Positions 32,701 to 43,972 of a stretch of 64,000 nucleotides of DNA are shown in pieces. How positions within the stretch are numbered: position 1 is the first letter of the stretch; each line of letters opens with the position of its first letter. The stretch is from assembly GCA_934045075.1 (NCBI GenBank), contig OW203732.1:14424201-14488200 (forward strand). Reading direction: 5' to 3'. The position numbers and the translations under genes are program-made. The DNA comes from Yponomeuta sedellus (taxonomy: Eukaryota > Arthropoda > Insecta > Lepidoptera > Yponomeutidae). Below the pieces are notes generated by a model. That model did not search any database, was not told where the DNA came from, and saw only the letters and a list, made by a program, of their open reading frames with translations.

Positions 32701-32794
32701 ACTATTTTTATATTTAATGCACTAACCCGTGCTAAGGAACAAATGAAATTTTTTTGCATGGGTGAAATTTTTAGCCTCTAAATAGGTTTTTAAA
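32701..32794. mobile_element. Family F element, copy g (94 bp, internally deleted)
   Basis: Left tail (GCACTAACCCGTGCTAAGGA), then a direct jump to the inner boundary GCATGGGTGAAATTTTTAGC and the tailless right end. The tRNA-like core is gone. Exact 13-bp repeats TTTCTGTGAATAC lie at 32688-32700 and 32795-32807. Confidence 0.8.
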
Positions 32795-32807
32795 TTTCTG
32801 TGAATAC

Positions 32808-33234
32808 TTAAATATCGTTCAGTCTCTGCAAGTTTTTCAAATAATTGAGCATGTATAGTATAAATTCCTAATGTTATAATTTAATAGTCAGGTGAGATAA
32901 GTACTCAGACACGTCAGTGCCTGGAACAAAATTTTAGATTGACTTAAACCAATGACGCTATGTCTAAATTATGTTAGATAATTTATTCCAACCAGAGCAG
33001 CTGTATCTTATTTTAGAGGCTGTAACGATGCAATAAATTCACCCGATAAAGTACTTCACGGCCTGCCAAGAAATACTGCTAAATTCAGCGAAATTCATCG
33101 TACGAAGCAAAGGGCCTTTTGTATAGAAAAAGCCGGTACTTTTAGGCTCGTTTGCACGCGAAGAGTTTTTGAGAGCGGTTCGTCAAATGTGGTCAAATTA
33201 AATTTACATTTTTATGCAAAGTCGTCCTTAACGT
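32808..33234. other. No gene seen
   Basis: Unrecognised sequence between repeat copies. Confidence 0.3.
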
Positions 33235-33345
33235 AACTGATTCGAGTGCACGTAAGTAAAGACGTTAAGCCGTTGGTGCCGACTGTCATGTAATGGCAGT
33301 CGTTAAGCCATGTCAGAAGCCTAAACGTTGGCTTGACAACTCGCA
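33235..33345 (+). repeat. 5S-type SINE, internal fragment
   Basis: GACGTTAAGCCGTTGGTGCC and CATGTAATGGCAGTCGTTAA match the body of the family; head and tail are missing. Confidence 0.6.
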
Positions 33346-33419
33346 GCTTTAATAACTTCCGCACAGTACAGTCATTGGTTCTGGGGGGTGTGTCTCTAAA
33401 GTGCAAAGTTTTTCAATAG

Positions 33420-33650
33420 AGTCATATTAGCCTGGTCTGAAAGGCGAAAGCGTGTGAGAGTGTATGTTTGTTACTTCTTCACGTGTAAACGGCTATAAAG
33501 ATTTTAATAAAATTTGGTATGCAGTTAGCTGACACCCTGGATTAACACATAAGCTACGTTTAACTCCGGAAAAATATCTTATTCCCATGGGAAAATCGAT
33601 AAGCCGCGGATAACACCCAGGGCCACAGCTAGTTCTTCATACTAGTGAAA
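33420..33650 (+). repeat. LINE 3' end, 'cacgtgtaaacggct' type
   Basis: CTTCACGTGTAAACGGCTAT, then TTTGGTATGCAGTTAGCTGA, CCCTGGATTAACACATA and a GGGCCACAGCTAGT end. I know this arrangement from common lepidopteran LINE termini. Non-coding here. Confidence 0.5.
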
Positions 33651-33964
33651 CGGACGTAGGCAGAAAATTTCCCTCGTGTATCTCAGCCTTATCGTGGTCC
33701 AGGCTAGCCCATCCATCATCCGCTTTCACTTCATTAGGCATAACGCTGAAAATATGAAAGCATGTTGTCTGCTAACCGGCAGATCCCTTGAATGGATATC
33801 TATAGACGCTTTGGCCGCCTTATATTGTACTCGTCAAATTTTATGGTTATTGTGCTCTCAGAGCGAATATCGATAGGCGAATTTGTGAACAGATTCGTTG
33901 CGAAGCTATAGATAGAAAATATATTGTCGGAGCTCATGGACCAATTTTTTATAAAATTGTATGG

Positions 33965-34112
33965 GCCGGCACCTACGGTTTAACGTGCCTTGCGAAGCAC
34001 GGAAGCGCTCGGAAAAATGCCACTACCTGTAGTCGCGGGACGGTCAACCATCCTGTGCCTGACCGCGCCTGTTGTTGTTTAACTCAAGTGATTGATTCCA
34101 ATCACTCGATTC
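33965..34112 (-). repeat. 5S-type SINE, head fragment
   Basis: Keeps the 5S-like segment (minus strand GAGTTAAACAAC, then GCGCGGTCAGGCACAGGATG) and the first part of the body. The rest is missing. Confidence 0.65.
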
Positions 34113-34648
34113 ATGGACATTATGTGAATAGCAAGTTTTTGAGGCAGTGAAACAAACTCTGTTATAAAATTAATCTACAACATTTTTATTACATTAACGG
34201 AGACCTGTCACGAACCAATGTGTTAAAAATGCTTTGTTTTCATTAATTTTAATAATTTGTGTTGTACAACAATACCTTCACAGTAGTTAAGTGCATATCT
34301 CTGGTCGCGAGGCGCCGGAACTAGAGATATATTTATATATTTGTTCCGTTTTATTTGTTCGTTCTTTACTTACTACATTTTTTTTCGTGAGAGCAGATGT
34401 CGTGACCTTTAATAATTATTCTAATACCGATGCTATGAAATGGGCTATAATCAAAATCTATTTGATTTAGCTGCTATATCTGTTTTTTTTGGGCTATAGC
34501 TGATCTTCTTCATTGATTTACTTACTTAAATAAATATTAGTTGAATAGAATACTATGTAATAGAATACTAAATAAATATTAGTTGAATAGAATATGAGAC
34601 TTGGCGAAAGTCGTTTTTAAATTTCCCTAATGTTAGTATTTCTTAATG
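34113..34648. other. No gene seen
   Basis: Contains a short local duplication (ACTAAATAAATATTAGTTGA near 34,530 and 34,568). Nothing else placed. Confidence 0.35.
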
Positions 34649-34663
34649 ATTCGCGATACTCAT

Positions 34664-34819
34664 ACATAGTTATATATTAAACGGGTCAAATCGCGATTAT
34701 TTATTAGGTAAAACGTAATTACCTTATTTTCCGGCCTTTCGGCAGCGTTACAGTTGCCGTGGTCTCGTGGTCTAATTAATAATCGCGATTTGACCCGTTA
34801 AATATATTATAACTATGTC
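34664..34819. mobile_element. Family H1 foldback element, nearly full
   Basis: Arms begin CATAGTTATATATTAAACGG and end in the inverse. The centre, read on the minus strand, contains GACCACGGCAACTGTAACGC and TGCCGAAAGG, matching the H2 core in order. A 7-bp CTTAATG at 34642-34648 and 34820-34826 may be the target repeat if the element has about 15 extra bases at its left. Confidence 0.65.
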
Positions 34820-34938
34820 CTTAATGTTATTTAGTACTTTTTTGGCAAAGTCCCATACTACGTTTATCCAAAGTACTTTTTTCTTACAATGACTGAAACT
34901 TTTAGACTGCTGTCTACCTCGCACACTATAAAATTTCT

Positions 34939-34978
34939 CTGTTCTCAAGTCTGAGATGCTTCTTAGACTTGAGAACAG
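34939..34978. repeat. Short hairpin, 14-bp arms
   Basis: CTGTTCTCAAGTCT pairs perfectly with AGACTTGAGAACAG across a 12-nt loop. Origin unknown. Confidence 0.8.
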
Positions 34979-35170
34979 TCTTAAGACGCCACTGGTATCA
35001 GACGTATTGGATCAGGCGTTTCCGCCCTCAGCCTTTGTGTCAGTCCACCTGTGTACAGAATGCACAGGTTATTGGTGACTGGGCCCGTGGGCTATCGTCT
35101 TTCCAAGCGTAACTAAATATTGGAGTTGAATGTTCACTAAAACACGTTTGTATTAAAATATATTGTACTG

Positions 35171-36002
35171 GCTGACCCACCGAACTTCGTACCGCCTAAC
35201 AGTTGATTTTTTTTTCTCTCCGTAAGAACCATCCTCGTACTTCAAGGAATATTCTAAAAAAGAATTAGTGAAATCGGTTCAGCTGCTCTCGAGATTTGCG
35301 CTTACCAACACATTCAGCGGATCATTTTTAAATTATACTAGCTGACCCAGCGATCTTCGTAGCGCCTAACAGTCGATTCTTTAACTTTTTTTAATCTTTT
35401 TCTCCGTAAGAACCATCCTTATACTTCAAGAAATATTCTAAAAAAAGAATTATCAAAATCGGTTCAGCTGTTCTCAAGATTTGCGCTTACCAACACATTC
35501 AGCGATTCATTTTTATACTATAGAAGACTAGCTGACCCAGCGAACTTCGTACCGCCTAACAGTCGATTATTTAATTATTTTTTTTTTATTTTTCTTTCCG
35601 TAAGAACCATCCTCGTACTTCAAGGAATATTCTAAAAAAAGAATTAGCGAAATCGGTTCAGCTGCGCTCGAGATTTGCGCTTACCAACACGTTCAGTGAT
35701 TCATTTTTATATTATACTAGCTGACTCAGCGAACTTCGTACCGCCTAAAAGTCGATTCTTTAACTTTTTTTAATCTTCTCTCCGTAAGAACCATCCTCAT
35801 ACTTCAAGGAATATTCTAAAAAAAAAATTATCAAAATCGGTTCAGCTGTTCTCAAGATTTGCGCTTACCAACACATTCAGCGATTCATTTTTATACTATA
35901 GACTAGCTGACCCAGCGAACTTCGTACCGCCTAACAGTCGATTCTTTAATTATTTTTTTTATTTTTCTTTCCGTAAGAACCATCCTCGTACTTCAAGGAA
36001 TA
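35171..36002 (+). repeat. Five-copy tandem array in A-B-A-B-A order
   Basis: Units begin GCTGACCCA(G/C)CGA at 35171, 35341, 35531, 35720 and 35906 (170-190 bp apart). Units 1, 3 and 5 share CTCGTACTTCAAGGAA and, where present, CTCGAGATTTGCG. Units 2 and 4 share TTTAACTTTTTTTAATC, TATCAAAATCGG and TTCTCAAGATTTGCG. The unit resembles a common lepidopteran LINE or SINE 3' end; the last copy is truncated. Confidence 0.85.
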
Positions 36003-36490
36003 AGCTTTTGAAAATATGAGGCAGTGGAAAGGAAATTCGCATCAACGTTTGTCGGAACAACGGTCGTCGAAACTACGTAGTGGACCCTTTCGAATTAAAG
36101 GTAATTATTAAAAGTAAACATTGAATATTTAAATGCAAGTGGCAGCTAAGTTTGAGCCTGGAAACAGCGTTCTGATTTCTTTGCAAATTATCATTCACCA
36201 CTAAGGTACAATTTTAACAGATAAACTCAGATTTTATCCGCAGGACCGGTACGGAAGCGCCCATCGGCATAAGTTGCATGAAATTGATATCAGCACTTCC
36301 TCTACAAGCCTCCACTGTTTGTTCGCGGAGATTGTTATTACAATCGTGATAGGAATCGTGTTTGAGGAAAAAGATTCAGCTCTGACACGCGAGCATTAGG
36401 CGCGTGTCGAGAGTGACACGAGGGTCTTAGCCACAACCACAAGTAAAAAAGTACAAAAGCATGAAGCAAAAAATGTTGAAAATACACTTA
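36003..36490. other. No gene seen
   Basis: Unrecognised sequence of moderate GC. Confidence 0.3.
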
Positions 36491-36494
36491 CGCG

Positions 36495-36710
36495 TGAAGC
36501 GGTGGTAGCGGAGCGGTAGATAACTGGTTTCTTAATTGGGAGGTCGTGGGTTCAAATCCAATCCGGCATATACCAATGATTTTGTTTTCCGAATTTTGTG
36601 CAATCGTGAAGTTATAGCAGCATTACCTTTCGCTAAGTGTGAAGGAAAACATCATGAGGAAACTCTAGTGTCTGGTGTTAACGTAAATCAGCGCTTGCTA
36701 TGTACAAAGA
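36495..36710 (+). repeat. tRNA-derived SINE, family C
   Basis: Head GGTGGTAGCGGAGCGGTAGA, box B-like GGGTTCAAATCC, body GTGAAGGAAAACATC and GAAACTCTAGTGTCTGG, ending near CAGCGCTTGCT. Confidence 0.65.
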
Positions 36711-36739
36711 GGCAAAGTGCCCAACTGTGAGGCTGATAA

Positions 36740-36890
36740 TTTGATTTAATTGTACGTCTACTTCTTTCTCCATTAGATTGCTCCAGTCCAACCAAAGGTT
36801 GTCTGGAAGAGATCACTTTTAGTGATAAGGCAGCCGTCTGTACTCTTAGGTTAAGAAATATCTGTGTGTACAATAAAGTGATCTATGTAT
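36740..36890 (+). repeat. LINE family E 3' end
   Basis: GTTGTCTGGAAGAGATCACT, then AGTGATAAGG and ACAATAAAGTGATCTATGTA. It directly follows the SINE. Confidence 0.6.
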
Positions 36891-37915
36891 CTAAGTGCGG
36901 AAATCAATAATTATGAAACAGCGCCCAGATGCTTTGATGGCACGGCCTGCGGGCAACACCATGGCTGCGCTAGTGCGTTGCAGCCTTTACACGATTAGCT
37001 AACGGTAGTTTGTTACTGTTGATAAAAAAAGTGCCACTTACTCGCCTAGCTTATAATTTTGGTTCTGAAGTGTTAACGTCCCGTTTGCTACGTACAATGG
37101 CCCATCTATGAGGCTAAGTATGGAAATCTTAGGTCTAACTAATACTTAGGCATCTATCCCTGAGGGGTAGGAAGACACGTGATGCCATATGTCTCAGTTC
37201 AGTTATGTCTTTTGATTTATGGATGTATGTCTAATAGTAGCATTCGCTTTCGCTGGTTACGCTGGTTATCGGCTCTTCTACTTAATCTTGTCTAATATAT
37301 TATGAACAGTATATTCTAAACTTATGGTCGTTTTTATATCGAGCAAGGCGAATTGTAAACAATTTATTTTGCAAATAATTATTGACTGACTGACTTGACG
37401 GTCTGTCTTTCCGTACAACTGCAGTTTACAATTCTACAATTTCGTAGTTTACAATGAAAATTCAGTGTACATCGCTTTGCTGGGTTACACCTACTTAATC
37501 TGTGGGTTAATGTACTTTGTAATGTACGTCTAATTGTTCTATGAAATTAAGCTCAGATGTCCCGCCCAACTCCACTAGAGGGGCTCCACGTTGTACAACT
37601 TAGCGTCCCTAATGCAAAAAAGTCATATATTTTTACAGATCGTTTATTAACCAGTGCCAAATAAAAATCGGTCTTTCAGGATCAAGAAATTTGTAAAAAA
37701 ATAAAATTATGAAAAACAAATTTGATTTCGTTTGAAAATAGAATTCTAAACTTTTTTGAAATAATGTGGAAACCCATTAGTTTACGATATAGCTCGAAAA
37801 TTTATGTACGCTCCTTACATTAAGGCGTTATGTTCAAGTTGTGACGTCATAAAGTTTAAGTCCGATTATACCGCGTTTTTTTGTACCAAGTGTCTAGAAT
37901 GACTTTTTGACAGGT
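36891..37915. other. No gene seen
   Basis: No open frame above 60 codons and no repeat I can place. Confidence 0.3.
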
Positions 37916-37923
37916 CACATTAT

Positions 37924-38160
37924 TATATTCTTTTTAATGCACTAACCAGTGCTAAGGACAAATTTAAAAACCTATTTAGAGGCTCAAAATTCCACCCATG
38001 CCCAGATTCAAACCTGCGACCTCTGGCTGTCCGTGCCAGCGCTCTTCCAACTGAGCAAATGGCCAACTCACCGGCATCAGTGAAATTTCGAACCTCCTTA
38101 CAATACTCTCTGTATTACGTACAGGCAGCGACATGTGGCTGAAGTAATTTGCATCACTTG
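37924..38160 (-). mobile_element. Family F element, copy h (single arm)
   Basis: Tail at the left, one arm with a decayed tRNA-like segment (minus strand, about 37998-38070), and the inner region ending GGCTGAAGTAATTTGCATCA. The second arm is absent. Exact 8-bp repeats CACATTAT lie at 37916-37923 and 38161-38168. Confidence 0.75.
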
Positions 38161-38524
38161 CACATTATGAAAAGTATTAAAATAAAAATACCACGTTCAT
38201 TTGTCTTTTAACGTAGCCTCTCCGACTATATTACAACATTTTTAGTACAAGTTCTCCAATGACTGATCTACATGAATGATTCAAACGTTCGTACTTTCTG
38301 ATCTTTCTGTTTCCCCGTTTTATGCGTGGGTCGACCCAGGGGATCCCACAAAGGATTCACACAGTAAATAAGAATCGAGTTTGCTTCCCAGAGCGTCTTT
38401 TGTCGGCAGCTTTGTTTTCTCAGATTCTCTGGTGTCATAAGTTTGTGATTGTCCTTGATATCGTTTTGGCTGTGCTCTAGTTTGCTGCTGCTCTTTCTTA
38501 CGAAAAAGGCTGGAGCGGGAACTT

Positions 38525-38642
38525 AGATTGATAGAGAACACTTTATTGTACATAAAAATGGAAATTACACAGATATATCTTAATCTAAGAGTACAGACGG
38601 CGGCCTTATCACTAAAAGTGATCTTTTCCAGACAACTTTAGA
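38525..38642 (-). repeat. LINE family E 3' end
   Basis: AGAGAACACTTTATTGTACA, then TATCACTAAAAGTGATC and CCAGACAACTTTA. Inverse orientation to the 2.2 kb copy. Confidence 0.6.
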
Positions 38643-38819
38643 ATGTTGTCGCATTTATAGAAGGTATGGAAATGTACCGAAGCTCGTACAATTGCGGTAC
38701 GATTTCATTTCCAAGCACCCGCGAAGTTATGGGTAAGTAGGCGCCAGTACGTACAGTTCCTTATGCTACTTACATGTTAGCAATGTGAGCATAGTAACTC
38801 ACTGGTTATGTCTGCAGAT

Positions 38820-38923
38820 CGTTATCAACCCTTGTATGTCCCCACTGCTGGGGCACGGGTCTCTTCCTGCAACGCAGGAAGGTTAGGCCATACTCCACCA
38901 CGGGGGCCAAGTCCGGGTTGGTG
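38820..38923 (-). repeat. 5S-type SINE, 104-bp 3' end
   Basis: Contains only the tail half. Exact 10-bp repeats GTCTGCAGAT at 38810-38819 and 38924-38933 show it inserted already truncated. Confidence 0.8.
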
Positions 38924-38978
38924 GTCTGCAGATAGTTTGCGGGAATTTGGATGAGTTCAAGATAAAATCCGATTTTGA

Positions 38979-39160
38979 CGACCTCTGTGGCGTAGCGGTA
39001 GCGCATGCCTACCATGCAAGAGGTACCGGGTTCAGATCCCGGCTGGGGACAAAAAAACCCCAGGTTTTGGATGTTTACATGTTTGTGATGTCGTTGTTTC
39101 TGGTTCCCACGACACAGGGTATCCTAGTGTGGCGCCAGAAGCAATGTATGTGCCTAAATG
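38979..39160 (+). repeat. tRNA-derived SINE, family A
   Basis: Head GACCTCTGTGGCGTAGCGGT, box B-like GGGTTCAGATCC, body CATGTTTGTGATGTCGTTGT and GGTTCCCACGACACAGGGTA. Among the better preserved copies. Confidence 0.75.
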
Positions 39161-39194
39161 AAAAAAAAAATGCATGTATGGGTGACAGTCTATG

Positions 39195-39465
39195 ACGAAC
39201 GCTAGTGGCATTTTTCTGAGCAGTTCCGTGCTTCGCAAGGCACGTTAAGCAGTTGGTGCCGGTTGCCGTCGATAGACGGCAGTCGTTAAGCCAAGTCAGA
39301 GGCCTTAGGGCGGCTTGAAAACTGCTCAGAGTAGGACCCGCCACTAGTCTTGCAAGCCTCCACCAATCCGGACTTGGCCCTCGTGGTGGAGTGTGGCCTA
39401 TACTTTACCTTCCTCAGGGAAAAGACCCGAGCCCCTCGGTGGGGACATAATGGGTTGATGATGAC
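39195..39465 (+). repeat. 5S-type SINE, head lost, TGATGA tail kept
   Basis: Runs from CGCTAGTGGCATTTTTCTGA to GGTGGGGACATAATGGGTTG, then ATGATGACTGATGACT. The tail repeat shows the RTE-like 3' end of this SINE family most clearly. Confidence 0.75.
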
Positions 39466-39547
39466 TGATGACTATATACAAGTATTTATTGCACAAGCAA
39501 TAAAGATTTTCAATGTAATTAAATTTACAACAAGAAATCTATATTAA

Positions 39548-39850
39548 GGCTTGATTTAAATTTGCTTTATTTCCATGCTTTTTAAGCATGCTTTATTTAG
39601 ATCTAGAATGGAATAGAGGCGCTAAAAGCGCTCGTAAGTGATTGCAAATCTATAAGGGTTTCCGCGGGGGACGGGCGTGGTAATAACGACCATATCTCTC
39701 TCTCTCTCTCTGAGAAAAGGCCTGCGCATTTATTTTATTTTTATGGTAACTCTAAAAAAATTGCTGTACCTTACGGGTGTACACTTGGCGTCTCTATTCT
39801 GTTCTAGATCTATGTAAAGCATGCTAAAATAAAGCAAATGTAAATCAGGC
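39548..39850. mobile_element. TTAA-flanked MITE
   Basis: Inverted ends of about 60 bp (GGCTTGATTTAAATTTGCTT and the inverse of GCCTGATTTACATTTGCTTT). TTAA sits on both sides (39544-39547, 39851-39854). The left arm has an 11-bp insertion. A (CT)n tract lies inside at 39694-39711. TTAA targets point to the piggyBac superfamily; no transposase is present. Confidence 0.65.
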
Positions 39851-39854
39851 TTAA

Positions 39855-40390
39855 CACTTAAGATATAAACAAAACAGCATTATTACAAAACCGCAATTTG
39901 GTTCAGTCAGGCAACCCTAGACGGAGAATAGATAGGACAAATTAGAGACGGGTGCCAGATGGCGTTTAGAACCTGAAACTGCAACTCTTATTTCCCAGTC
40001 TAAAGCAATCAAACCAAATCGAGCCACATAAATGTAAGCTGGGCCGGCCAAACTTCAATCCAGTTACCCATTTACCGGACCCAAACACACAGACCGAGAG
40101 AACTCGCAGGATCTCTAAGTTACGAGGTTTTTATTAGACCGCTTGCATACCAAGTGGAACATATAATGGGGTGTGACAAAAACCTGTACTCGTTGAAATC
40201 TAGATAGTTTAAAAACACCATCTCCCGAGCGTTTGACTCATAAGGGAGTTGCTGACTCCCAAACACTACTCAATCTTTGAACCAATCTGATTAAAGTCTG
40301 GCGACTGATGGCAGATGCAATTGGAAAAAAATACAATTTACTATTAATTTTAAGTAGAGACGTAAATAAAATAAAAAGTTGAAAAATCTT
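39855..40390. other. No gene seen
   Basis: No coding signal or repeat placed. Confidence 0.3.
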
Positions 40391-40394
40391 GTAC

Positions 40395-40449
40395 ACCTAT
40401 TATAACAATAACCCGTGGACCAGCGACACGTGTTATTGTTATAATAGGT
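40395..40449. repeat. Hairpin, 18-bp perfect arms
   Basis: ACCTATTATAACAATAAC pairs exactly with 40432-40449 across a 19-nt loop that itself holds CGTG/CACG. It lies inside a 111-codon minus-strand frame I consider chance. Confidence 0.85.
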
Positions 40450-40981
40450 CTCTGCTCTAGCTGACTACTAATAGTTCTAATGGATTCAAGTTTGTGTCGA
40501 GATATTTTTGAGGGAGATATTAATTGATATTTTATTGAGATATTTTTGAGGGAGGAGATATATTTTAAAAACAAAAAAATAGTATAATCGTTATCTATTG
40601 AAGGCACATTAATTTTTTTATGGCTTTCAAACCACCTAACGTTCATATACCCGGAAGTGGGGGTACTTCTCATGAATAAGAACAAATTTAACTTTGTGGA
40701 AACGGCGAAATCGCGAATAAAATAACAACATACAACGAAAGCACTGACAGAAAGATTAGCTTTGTCTGTGTCGTTTAGTTATACAACGTGTTATTAAATC
40801 AAGCATCAACCATTTCTAAGAGGTAAAATTTAATAGTTTACTATGTTTTTTTTTAATAAATTAACAAATAGAGCATTCAGATACTTCGTTTTGGGAGTCT
40901 TTTTTTTCGATACCGGACTAGAAACGGTTTTCCAGGTTTTGCGTTACTTCAATAGCATATGGGCTACGGATATATGACTAA

Positions 40982-41300
40982 GTATTTGGTGTGGCACAGT
41001 CCTAACTTACGAGATTTTTGTTGTGTGAAATAACGTTAGAAACCAATTAAGCTCCGCGAATCAGAGTGAATCCTGTTCGGACTCTTCCGACAAAAAAAAC
41101 TGCTTCCGGTTGCAAATCAATGATGTTAGGTTATTTAAAAATTAAAAGTGGGTAAATCAAATAAAAAATTGCCGCCACTATACCGGGCGTTACACTAACA
41201 CACTAAACACACTACTGGGCGTTACACTAAATGCTACTGGGTATTTGGTGTGCCACAGCTCTACCTTACGAGGTTTTCCTTGCGCGATGTAACGTTGAGA
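40982..41300 (+). repeat. 58-nt motif repeated at a distance of 260 bp
   Basis: TATTTGGTGTGGCACAG at 40982 and TATTTGGTGTGCCACAG at 41242, each followed by a similar CTTACGAG.TTTT and AACGTT. Sequence between them is otherwise unlike. Confidence 0.6.
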
Positions 41301-42779
41301 TAAGACGGCCCCCTTTCCGCTCCATATACAGAGTTTAGGCCTATTCATTGCTGAGGGTAACAAAATTTTATTTCAACTTAAATTGTGTTCCGAAGTCGAC
41401 GCTACTCCTTATTTATTGGGGTAAGGCGAAATGTGGGGCACACATTCCATTACTTATATGAAACAGATAGACGCGATGGTATATTTGTACTACTACATTT
41501 AATTTCATTCGGCTCTGCTTTACGTGTAAACCGTTGATGCAAATCTTCATATAGAGGAAGCGATAATGTTTATCGAGTTGGTTGGTTATCCTAAGGCATT
41601 TGTTCACCTCAATAATTCACAATAATTACATCAACCTCTATTAAAATTTATTGACTTTGATATTAAAAATATTTTTTGTTTACACCCAGAATGCTGAACG
41701 AAACGAAATAGAGCTCTCTACGATTTTGTTCGTCACTATTGTAGGTAACACAATGATATGGTCCAAATGTGAACCAAAATAATAAATTGTCCTCGATGAC
41801 AAAAAATGTCTCCGCTATTTACGCATATGGCAACCGTAATTTTGACTAAGAAACAATCGTATGTGGGCAGTGGTATTTATAAACTATTGAGAAAACTAGT
41901 CATTATTTTCTACTCGTACGTATCGCTTATTTCTGATGTTTTAAATGCTATATATTAATTAGGAGGGTAAAAATGATAGTTACATACAATAACACAACGT
42001 AATGACAACGACCGCTGGCATGTTAGTTAAATAATAATATGTCATTGCTAGCTCAATGAGCAACGTAATTTGGCTAGGGCTACCCTTCTTTGCCATGAAT
42101 AGAGCTATATGGTTTACATTGCGTCAACCCCAGACTCCGTGAAGAAAGGGGTTAAACAAGAAGAAGAAGAAGGCCAATAAGGCACTCAGGGATGTAAGAG
42201 TACTTCTGTTTCCATATCGATTCCGGTCTGAGGCGCACGGTCGGCCCTTCACACGCGTAGCACAATAGCCGGGGTAAAATAATACGCCCCAAAGACCTCT
42301 TTGTCATACCACGCTGCCAATTTTGGAATGCACTTCGCCTTAAGTGGTTTTGTTATTGTATTTCCACCGGGCTCTATTGGAGTTTGAATTGGTTTATGCT
42401 AACTGCGAGCAGAGTTTACTGAATAAAAGTCGTTCACGTACTCGTAAGAGGACGAATAAAAATGCGTAGTACAGTGGAGTAGCTTGGCGGAGACGTTTCA
42501 ATTCCGGCAGGCTATTCATGTTAGGCTAGAAGGGATGTCTGAAGTTACAATATACCGTCGTCGGTACCGCTCGTTCGTTTTCCAAAATGAAGAGGAATAT
42601 ATTTTCTAACCGTTTTGTATGGCAGGAAAGTTCAAAGAGTTTTATTTCGTCCGGCTTATTTACGAGTATGCACCAACGCAGTGAACTTTTGAAGGGCCAA
42701 CGTTATTTTGGCTCGTCTCTCTCGTTCTCTTTTGAGGAATCTGAAGAGATAGACTGATACTTCCGTATTTATATAACAC
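41301..42779. other. No gene seen
   Basis: A GAAGAAGAAGAA tract at about 42,160 may be an old LINE tail. The rest is unrecognised. Confidence 0.3.
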
Positions 42780-42880
42780 ATAGCATTTCCTCACGCCTAT
42801 ATCCCAAAGGGGTATGTATGTATTAGGGACTGCCACTTGCTACGATCCTGAGAGATCTTCTTCGTTTCATGAACTTTCGT
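42780..42880 (-). repeat. LINE ORF-end scrap
   Basis: Minus strand CAGGATCGTAGCAAGTGGCA, then TTTGGGATATAGGCGTGAGG, aligns with the 51.3 kb LINE end. Confidence 0.5.
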
Positions 42881-42959
42881 ATTTTTAAGTGATTTCTACC
42901 TACATGCATGCCCTCTAATTATTTACGTTACGAGCAATTCCGATGGGTCAATCACATTT

Positions 42960-43132
42960 TGTAGTAGTGGACGTAGTGCGTAACATAGTGTAGGACGCCC
43001 TCCGACCAGGTGGGATGACGATCTGCAAAAAACTGCCGGCAGATGCTGGATGCGGCAAGCTAAAAACATTGAGTTATGGCGCTCATTAGGGGATGGCTAT
43101 GTCCAGCAGTGGAAAGAAGAAGAAGAAGAATG
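42960..43132 (+). pseudogene. RTE-type LINE C-terminal fragment
   Basis: From about 42985 the frame reads HSVGRPPTRWDDDLQKTAGR, then WRSLGDGYVQQWK before the GAA tail; a near-consensus end without stops over 48 codons, but truncated at its 5' side. Confidence 0.75.
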
Positions 43133-43262
43133 ACGTTTTGACAAGGCACCGGAAGGCAATGGACAAGATTGGTTCTAAGCTAAAGAGTTGGAGCGAGAGG
43201 GAAGACTGCGCTAGGCTAGGCCTATGCCCAGCAGTGGCCTCTGTTCATAAGCTGGATAGATA
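43133..43262 (+). pseudogene. Second LINE C-terminal scrap
   Basis: GGCCTATGCCCAGCAGTGGC terminates it; the preceding DNA is frameshifted. It follows the neighbouring GAA tail directly. Confidence 0.45.
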
Positions 43263-43800
43263 CATTCTTATGTGACAAAAGCAGAAAAGAGAAAGAGATA
43301 TTGTCGACTGTTAGGTATGAGCGGGAGAGCAAGTATGTCAAGAGCAATAGTCTTATAATTTTGGCAATTGTAAATAAAAAATTGTACTGCTTACTTTGAA
43401 AAGTTCAACTCAGCTAATTCTACTATCGATAAGACCGCCGGCAGGTCGCTTTATATTTAAATTCCAACTTAAAAGGTGTTCCCCTCAGAGTGAATTTTGC
43501 TTTGCGTTATTCAAATTAATTTCATTTTACTTAGAGGGCAATATTTTAATTTATCATTATAATAACTCTAGGAGCAAAATGAATAAAGTTACGGCGTCGC
43601 GACGCCTTGCCGCGTCGGCGTATCGATGGAGGCTTGACAAAGGAAAGCGCAGAAGTCAATCTTAAGGTGATACAAAGGTCTCTACTATCCATTGATGGTG
43701 GAAACCATTGTATCGTTCGTCTAGTTTGTCTTGTAATTCATTAAGCCGCAGTTTTTGTGCTACTTTGAATATAACTTTTTCATTTCATCCCTTAACAAAA
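43263..43800. other. No gene seen
   Basis: An 89-codon frame at 43396-43665 ends in a basic stretch (ASRRLAASAYRWRLDKGKRR); not recognised. Confidence 0.25.
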
Positions 43801-43804
43801 ATCG

Positions 43805-43972
43805 AATAACATAACATTTACGTACAGGCACACACATTGCTTCTGGCCCCCCACTAGCATGAACATGTAAGCATCCAAGATCTGGGGTTTTTGTTGTACC
43901 CAGCCGGGGTTTGAACCCGGGATCTCTCGCATAGTAGGCAGATGCACCACCGCTGCGCCACAGAGGTCGTCG
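43805..43972 (-). repeat. tRNA-derived SINE, family A
   Basis: The minus-strand head GACCTCTGTGGCGCAGCGGT is followed by GGTTCAAACCCCGGC. The middle of the body is deleted between GTTCATGC and TAGTGGGG. Confidence 0.7.

Noticed and set aside
35171..36002. CRISPR-like array
   Set aside because: Units are 170-190 bp, contiguous and without spacers, and the DNA is animal.
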